A stretch of 64,000 bases of DNA from positions 71,613,555 through 71,677,554 of the forward strand of contig RSEF01000002.1 of the NCBI GenBank assembly GCA_003993805.1. Direction: 5' to 3'. Source of the DNA: Himantopus leucocephalus. Its lineage: Eukaryota; Chordata; Aves; Charadriiformes; Recurvirostridae. The translations under genes were made by a program, and so were the position numbers. Below, piece after piece: positions 57,595 through 64,000 of this stretch; position 1 is the stretch's first letter; every line of letters starts with the position of its first letter. The notes below the pieces were generated by a model. The model was given only the letters and a program-made list of their open reading frames with translations. It was not told the DNA's origin and made no database searches.

Positions 57595-57762
57595 ATGTCA
57601 GGACATAAGAAGAAAGCCTTCTGTGGTGTTATTTATTGTAGCAACAGGCCCTGGCAACAGTTGGACTCCATGGTGATAACAACTAACCAAGCTCCCAAGA
57701 AGAGACTAGGGCATTCCTACTCCCTGGACTTGCAGCAAGCAGCAGATGGTCACAGTTTCACC

Positions 57763-57846
57763 ATGGGCTGCAATATTTCTAACAGGGTTGCTGCCACACA
57801 GCTGTCTTCCGAGGAGCTACAGAACAACCAGGAAGCCAAAAGCCAG
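57763..57846 (+). CDS. STMND1: STMND1 coding exon 1 (residues 1-28)
   Basis: This exon encodes the first 28 residues of a stathmin domain-containing protein 1 homologue. The chosen ATG sits in a near-ideal Kozak context (cacc-ATG-G) and starts MGCNIS, which matches the MGxxxS consensus for N-myristoylation with an adjacent Cys3 suited to palmitoylation. That would tether the protein to membrane, as lipidation does for neuronal stathmins. The same frame is open upstream to another ATG at 57595, but the lipidation signature would be buried by that start. The exon ends CAG|GTAGTG, a usable but weak donor in phase 0. Without splicing the frame stops at 57888. Exons 2 and 3 follow in compatible phases. 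Identification rests mainly on exon 3; this exon is supported by phase, Kozak and the MGC start. Confidence 0.7.
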
Positions 57847-58739
57847 GTAGTGACTTCTTCCAAACAGACTCTGTACAAAGTATGTTAGGAGATGTCTTAG
57901 ATGCCCACGCGAGCATACGAGGACATATGCATACAGAGAAATGGTTTTGCTGATGTTAGTGGTAGCTCTGAATCTGTCAGGGAGCTCTTTAAGAGAAGGG
58001 CAATCACTCACTCAGCTTAATACAACCCTTATGCTATAGGGGAAACGGACTCACCATTTGGCCACACGCATGACCTGATTTTACAGGACCTGAAAAGTGG
58101 CTTTTCACAGTCTGTCTCACTTGCCTCATTAAAGATACAATTAGAGGCACTCATCTCCCACACCAGTGATGAATTATAACACTGCAGCAAGGTGGGTTTT
58201 GCCTCAAAAAGTTATTATGAGGCAGGGGGCTTGTATATATGCAAGTATTATAGGATAGACATGCACAGCCACTTTGTGAAGTTTGCAGAGTTGAGTTGGC
58301 TCAAGCCCAAACACACAGAGAAAAGACAAGAATACATTTAGAGTATAATCCTGCATTCTTTGGGGGTTCAAAGCTATTGTTTAGAAGGTACACAGGTTAA
58401 CACCTTACCAAGTGCTAATTTAAAACTCGGTTTTAAATTTCTAACTTATGGTCAACATATAGAAGGCACTTAGAGTACTGAAACAATACTCCAATATAGT
58501 CAACTGGATTATGGACACACATAGGTTTAATGTCATTGCTTCCTTTCCAAAAATGCTGCAAGAGACCCTTCCTCACCATCGGCATCCACCTGTGACAGAA
58601 CATGGATAACCGTGAGGAACACCTCTGTCTTCCACTCCCCTCTGACCCTGCCGATTCTATGGGACTATTCTAGATATCACCTTAAATGTTTATAGAAGCC
58701 AGAGGAGCTCTTCTCATTTGTTTCTTCATTTTCTTGTAG
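57847..58739 (+). other. STMND1: STMND1 intron 1
   Basis: An 893-bp intron bounded by GT at 57847 and AG at 58738-58739. The acceptor is strong, with a pyrimidine-rich tract (catttgtttcttcattttct) before TGTAG. No repeat or embedded gene was recognised. Confidence 0.7.
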
Positions 58740-58917
58740 ACTAAAAAGGACAGCATTGCTGGAACAGAGGCTGTCCCCTCACAGGATGGGCCAGCTTGGT
58801 CAATGGGCACTACAAAGGCTGGAGACAAACTTGAAGATGAGAACACTGAGGCAGACTCCCCAGAAGAACTACCAGAAAGATTTACATCTCAGAAAAGCAG
58901 AAACACACAAAGCACAG
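58740..58917 (+). CDS. STMND1: STMND1 coding exon 2 (residues 29-88, low-complexity acidic linker)
   Basis: This 178-bp exon begins in phase 0 (TKKDSIAGTEAV) and ends one base into a codon (NTQST-G|GTAAAC). It encodes about 59 residues rich in Glu, Asp, Ser, Thr and Lys (for example KLEDENTEADSPEELPE), without hydrophobic clusters or recognisable domains. It is best read as a disordered linker between the lipidated N-terminus and the conserved block of exon 3. Linkers of this kind evolve quickly, so weak similarity to mammalian STMND1 would be expected. The open frame across the whole exon, the strong acceptor, the GTAAAC donor and the exact phase match to exon 3 support it. An ATG-started frame in another register (58756-58974) overlaps but is not the real one. 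Confidence 0.78.
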
Positions 58918-61094
58918 GTAAACAGTAACTCAAGTTCATACCAGTTCCACAAACGGAGACCTAGGAGCAAATAATCTTGAGAGTCTACTGCTACAGCCAT
59001 CTTCTATACCCAGAAGCGTTCATGCTGTGACACCACAAGGATTGAGCTCTTAGCACTGGTTTCAAAGCATGCATTCAATAGTAGCAGGAAGTATTTCCTA
59101 GCTGATGATTATGTTCTGCAGCATGACTCAACCCTTGGTACCAGAACAGGCAGCAGGGTAGATACTTTTCATGGCAGATGCCTGGAACAGACCAAGAGAA
59201 CAAACTCAGCCTTGTCCCCAGGGGTAGCCCTCTCTGACTGGGACTACAGCACATCGGGAAGACACGTTGCCCATGCGAGGGCTGTCAGTCCGCCATTACT
59301 ATGAGTCAGTTTTTACAACAGAATGGCCAATACAATGCCCCTGACTAACATCAGGTAGAGAAAGTAAGTAAATACCATGTTATTCTATAAGTTTACAACC
59401 AAAAGTTGCAGGGCCAGTTACAGAGAGAAAACTATAAAAATTCCAGAAATCATCAGGACGATAAAAAATTTCTTAGCAGATCTTTGTTTATTTTAAGTAC
59501 AAGTGAACACTTAAACCCAAACTTTTTTATAATCTTACAATACCATTGTAGTAAGTTGCTAATGGAAAAGCAGCACTATCTTTAGCACATTTAACCCCCA
59601 ATTTTGTAGTTTAACTCTTGTATTTTTCAAGTGCCATGAACAGCTTGAATTTCACTAACACTCTAGATGGAAAATCTACAGTAGTTGTTTATTCTTTGTA
59701 ATAAACAAGGGTTGTAATAAAATATTTCAAATTGAACACAAAAAGAATAATTACTGGTGTTTGTTATTCATTAAAGAGGACTTACCTCCCAATGCCACAG
59801 AAGGACGTGATGAAAGAATTTCATTTCAGACCAAACAAAATTATTTGCTTGCTCTGAAATAAAGTGTTTCATTTAATTTCAAGCTCTTTTTCCTCCCAGT
59901 TGCCAAAAGATAACTTCACAGGAAACTTCTAAGCGGAAAATTTTTTAAATCATGCTTCAATCTTCTGTTTCAAGACAAAAAACCTTACCATACCAAGATA
60001 CTTCAACTACAGTTTTCTCCTGAATGAATAGATTAGTAAAACCAATACAAATTCACATCACTTGTCAACGTTGCCCACTCATCGTGCTTTTTATTTTTTG
60101 CCAAGATATGTTTTGCTGTATACTGGCTTCTAACATTTATGTGTGCTAACTGACAGCTGAACCCCAGTGCTTCCTGTATGACCTGTTCAGTTATTTTAGT
60201 AGAGGTATGGAGTCAGTTTCTGCAAGATGGTAGATATTCTGTATTTTTGTTTTACAACTTAGAAGTAAGCCAACATTGTCATACCCACTCTGCTTATAAA
60301 GACTGGCAGATGTCAAATAACTGGTTTTGATTTGGTCCAAGCATTCTTCATACAACAGCTCTAATTTCTGCCAAGAGAGGTTGGGCAGATGGTAGAACTG
60401 TCAACTGAGGGTTGAAAAACCTGATGGGTCTTGGCAATAAAGTTGTTCGTTGTTTATTCATGTCTAATATGTGGAAACTAAACAGCTACTCAGAAGGGTT
60501 ATCAAAATAATTTGTTTTTTATTCTTAACTGCTGTTTATAAATATATAATTAAGTGTTGGAATGCTTATGATAACAATCAAATGTAGCAATGCTGTTACA
60601 ACAAAAATCATAGACCACGAAAGCATGTGAAAGTTTGGGTTCATTTAATAGAAGAGCACAGAGATCTTTACAAGATGGCCTATTAGTAGGCTTATACTAT
60701 CCTGTCCCAGCCCGGCTTTCTCTCAGCAGCTCACAGGACCCTTGAGAACTTGAACTGTAAAGAGTTCCCTATGGACCCTTTTGGGGAACATGCTCAAAAA
60801 TTGGCTTCACAGGCCTTTAGGACACACTTCCATGCTTTCCTGAATGTGCCCCTCTGGGTGGAACCGACTACAGTGAGAAACTGAACTAAGTGCCCGCACC
60901 ATTTTTCAAGCCACTAAAAAGCTTACTGCAAAGTTTAAGCAGTGAAGAGAGACTTGAGCAGGCCTTTTCCCCTGGACGTTCTCAGTATGTAGCCTCTTAA
61001 ATAAAAACTCTGGCACTGGAAATACATCACGAAGTTTTGTTTGAACGCCAGGTGCTCCACAAGTATTAAGTTCTAATGTTTTCATCTTTTGAAG
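58918..61094 (+). other. STMND1: STMND1 intron 2
   Basis: A 2177-bp GT-AG intron in phase 1. It is AT-rich with no recognised repeats or genes. The acceptor is tgttttcatcttttgaag, ending at 61094. Confidence 0.72.
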
Positions 61095-61249
61095 ATGCAC
61101 TGCTCACCAGCGAGATTGTCAGTAAATCACGGCCCTTACAGGAAACAGAGAGGCAAAAGTCATCAGACATTCTTGAGGAGCTGAGGATGCAGGGAATCAT
61201 CAAGAGCCAAAGGACCACTGCCAGGACTGGAGAAGCGTATGAAAACAAG
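61095..61249 (+). CDS. STMND1: STMND1 coding exon 3 (residues 88-139, conserved pre-stathmin block)
   Basis: This 155-bp exon completes a split Asp codon from exon 2 and ends in phase 0 at AAG|GTAAGC, a strong donor. It encodes residues 88-139 and contains ETERQKSSDILEELRMQGII followed by KSQ and TGEAYENK. From memory, the ERQKSSDILEEL...QGIIKSQ block and the following GEAY motif are characteristic of vertebrate STMND1, just N-terminal of its stathmin-like helix; I could not run an alignment. Stathmins bind alpha/beta-tubulin dimers and control microtubule assembly. STMND1 is the divergent member and, as I recall, has been linked to motile cilia. The stathmin domain itself would be encoded downstream, outside this window, so the gene is partial here. 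Confidence 0.85.
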
Positions 61250-64000
61250 GTAAGCGTCATTATATGAGACAGGACCCCTGCTACAGCCCTGACCCTGCTG
61301 TGAGCACCCCGAGATTCTGCACATGCAATGCATCCAGGCGTATCTCCTCTAAGACTTTAGAAGCAAGGTGTTAAACAGAGAACTGTATTATGGAGACGTT
61401 AATACAACAGAAGCTGGCAGCAGTTTTCAGCCGTTTACAGCTTCTGGGCTTGTTTAAAATGGGGACAAAGGAGACAGTAACAGTACTAAGAACTTGCTCT
61501 TTGAAAAACTCACTGGAAGTTACATGCCACAAACTTCTTTCTCAAGTCTACAAAACTAGAAGAAATGCTGCTGTCAGGGCTTATAATTACACTTACATTA
61601 AGGCCTCAGAAGTCCTAAATATTCACACTTCTGAGAAATCTACAATTTACAGTTGATTTCATACTAAGAAACCATCACAAAATGGATTTTTAAGAAAATT
61701 ATAGAACTGGTATTTGACTAAGAAGCTAGTGTCCATTTTTTCATTCAGAATGATAACCTTCTGAACTCAAGCTTATACTTTGTTGTCAAGCACTGTGTTA
61801 AGGATCAGATACCTCTTCCAGGTAGGGTTTCAAGTACAGATGTCAGGAGGAAGGTGGTCTTCGGGGAGTTTGTAAGAAGTTTAACGCATTTCTGGATATG
61901 TGTCATCCAAAGCACGATCCCAACACTGCTTGGACACAGGAACAATTCAAACTTAAACCAAGAATGATTCTGAGTAGTTTTGTCATTTGAGGCAAGCCAT
62001 TCGCAAGTCTCTAACCTTGGCCACTTATAGCATTGAAGATCAAACAGAAACTTTCATAAGAAGGACTAAACGAGCAAGTGCCACCATACAGTCTAGCCAC
62101 TGGTGCTGCGTAACACATTTCCTATTGCCAGGGAAAATGGGGCTGGAGGGTCTCTAAGGACAGCACCTCCATAGCCTTTACTTACTTCCCCAGACAGATA
62201 TTTTTTTTAAGTATCTGAGACTATTATCCTCTCTGCGGCTAAATTTAGGTAACATACTGCAGGCAGATTTTTGTATTTTTCCCCCTTCATAAGATAGGTG
62301 AGCGTCTGTTCTTTTTTTCCTCCTGTATTAAAAAGCTGTCTGATATTAAATTACACATACTCTTTTATTGATAGAAACTCAGTCTGTGCTATTCCTCCTT
62401 AGAGAATTTCTATCCTCCCAACAGGAGGAAGGCGTTTTTTTCCCCCCTTAAAAATCAGTACAGCTTTTGAAAATGAACCTTGTACTTTTCACTAACAAAG
62501 CCAACTTTTCCAAGTGATATTTTGCATTTCAGCTGGGCCTACTGCTGGGCAACCTACACGTGAAAACATAAATCTGTCACTGGCTGTTAACTATTAGCTC
62601 TCCCTTAGTAGCAATAGAAAATTTGGCCTTTGCTACCTCCTGTAAGAATACTTTATTCCATTAGCACTCAAATCCAGCAGATTACTTATGAATAGAGGGA
62701 CTAAATGCACTGAACACAGACACAGTGGAAAAGGCTTATTACCCAGACATATTCCAAATTACAACATGCAGTTCTGGATTTTGAGCACTAACACACAGGT
62801 AAAGTCACACCTGAAATTTTGGACTTGACCAAGAATAAGCATGAATTGCTTTATGCTGAATTTCAGTCCACTACTAGCTTCGATGAAGAAACGACCTCAC
62901 AGACCTCACCACTATGAAAGACTAGTACAACCAGGTTTGAGGTTATTTTTACAATAATATTGGAAACAGAGCTATCCTTGCAAGAGCTTTCCCTTCCTGT
63001 GCATAGTTCTGCTCCGTGTATCTGCATCCCTTAAGCCCTGGCAGCATTACCTGTCTTCTCAGGATTTCCTGCCATTGCCAACACCAACAGCTAAGCTAGA
63101 AGCCTGCAGCCTTTTGACCATCCCTCACTCTATCCCGAGGAAGGAACTTCAGCAGTACAGGTTAAGAAGCCTTGTTATACCTGTTTCTAAGTGTCACTGC
63201 TTTAAAGGAGCAGTACCTTTGAGAGCAACATTTTATGGGTCTAGCATAACAAAGCCAAGGAAGAGCCATACGTGCCATAGGGTAAGCCAGCCTCTACAAT
63301 TTTAACAGTGGCTTTTACTAAAAATGCCAGCAGAGCCAGAGCTTCCACCCAACATACAGGTATCTAGGCTTCTTTGCATGATTATCTTTCAGCGCTGGGG
63401 GGGAGTAACTGTTCTTCTTCCCTCCAGTGCTTCAAAAATATACTAGCTGATGTCAAACACGAAAGAATTTAATCCTCACCACTAAAGAGCTACATTAAGC
63501 TCTTAATGAACACCCCTACTCCCAAGAAGCAGCAGGAGTTGAATTATAGGCAGCACTGGACACTTCAGTTTGTTAGTTCACAAGCAGCTGAAGGATATAG
63601 TCTATTGGGTACCTTTTTTCAAAGTCTACCTTTAAAGGCACTCCTAGGTGTGTAAGCTAGAGGGCAAGCAAGAGGATCAAAAGCTGTAGTTTCAAACAGA
63701 GTGGTCTATGGGAATTTGATCCATTTATCATGGGTTATCATTTACAAGGGATGAGCACAGGTTATTATTTTAGCCTTTCCATTGCTTTTAGCTTTCAGTG
63801 TGAGTTTCTTGAAGCTTTGAGGACTCTTGATCTCCAAAAACTGCTTAGCTCAAAGCTAAGTTCTTTTCTCAGCTTATACAGACACAGAACAATCTGGAAA
63901 GCAACCTGCTTGCTGAATACTCTGTTTAGTTTGGACATATTGGGAAGAATTTTCCATTCATCTCTTCCTATGCAGTCCGCAGTTTATCTTGGGTAAGGAA
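61250..64000 (+). other. STMND1: STMND1 intron 3, continues past the window
   Basis: The sequence after the exon 3 donor holds no phase-0 exon with Lys/Glu-rich stathmin-like coding, so intron 3 appears to extend beyond 64000. The open frames at 61390-61656, 63075-63305 and 63730-63996 show random composition and no splice pairing. A very short exon could be missed. Confidence 0.6.

Noticed and set aside
58756..58974. ATG-started 72-codon frame overlapping STMND1 exon 2
   Set aside because: It is in a different register and runs through the GTAAAC donor. The phase-0 reading fits exons 1 and 3.
61250..64000. Possible exon encoding the stathmin helix
   Set aside because: I looked for a phase-0, Lys/Glu-rich open segment with splice sites and saw none; the exon is presumably beyond the window.

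Overview
The window looks like nuclear DNA from a bird. The main evidence is three fragments of CR1 (chicken repeat 1) non-LTR retrotransposon, one of them with a readable reverse-transcriptase FADD box. Interspersed-repeat density is otherwise low and coding content is sparse, with introns. Nothing prokaryotic is present: no operons, no CRISPR, and I saw no tRNA or rRNA gene. Species cannot be named from this sequence.

The only gene I can support lies at the right-hand end on the plus strand. Three exons (57763-57846, 58740-58917, 61095-61249) join through GT-AG introns with matching phases into an open 139-codon 5' coding segment. It begins with a MGCNIS myristoylation/palmitoylation signature in a strong Kozak context and carries the block SSDILEELRMQGIIKSQ. 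I identify it as the start of STMND1 (stathmin domain-containing protein 1). The helical, tubulin-binding stathmin domain must be encoded by later exons to the right of the window, because I found no further exon between 61250 and 64000.

Positions 1 to about 57.5 kb appear intergenic or part of very long introns or 5' regions. In mammals the left neighbour of STMND1 is ATXN1, transcribed the opposite way, so the CpG-rich block at about 38.1-39.4 kb could be a promoter (ATXN1 5' end or a lncRNA); this is inference only. Other content is a CR1 copy at 18.9-19.7 kb (plus), CR1 fragments at 41.1-41.5 kb and 43.0-43.1 kb (minus), an imperfect tandem duplication at 12.5-12.9 kb, simple repeats, and an orphan exon-like segment at 46841-46981. 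A possible decayed coding fragment occupies the first 650 bases.

Assembly quality matters when reading this window. There is a 100-N gap (42915-43014) inside CR1 sequence and nine isolated single Ns. Two Ns separate directly repeated sequence (67 bp identical, then about 150 bp diverged). The other seven lie at or near homopolymers, including a run of exactly 100 G beside an N in the CpG island. These look like contig-joining artefacts rather than biology. I did not find a convincing new biological system; the most useful results are the STMND1 gene model, the CpG island and the orphan exon candidate.
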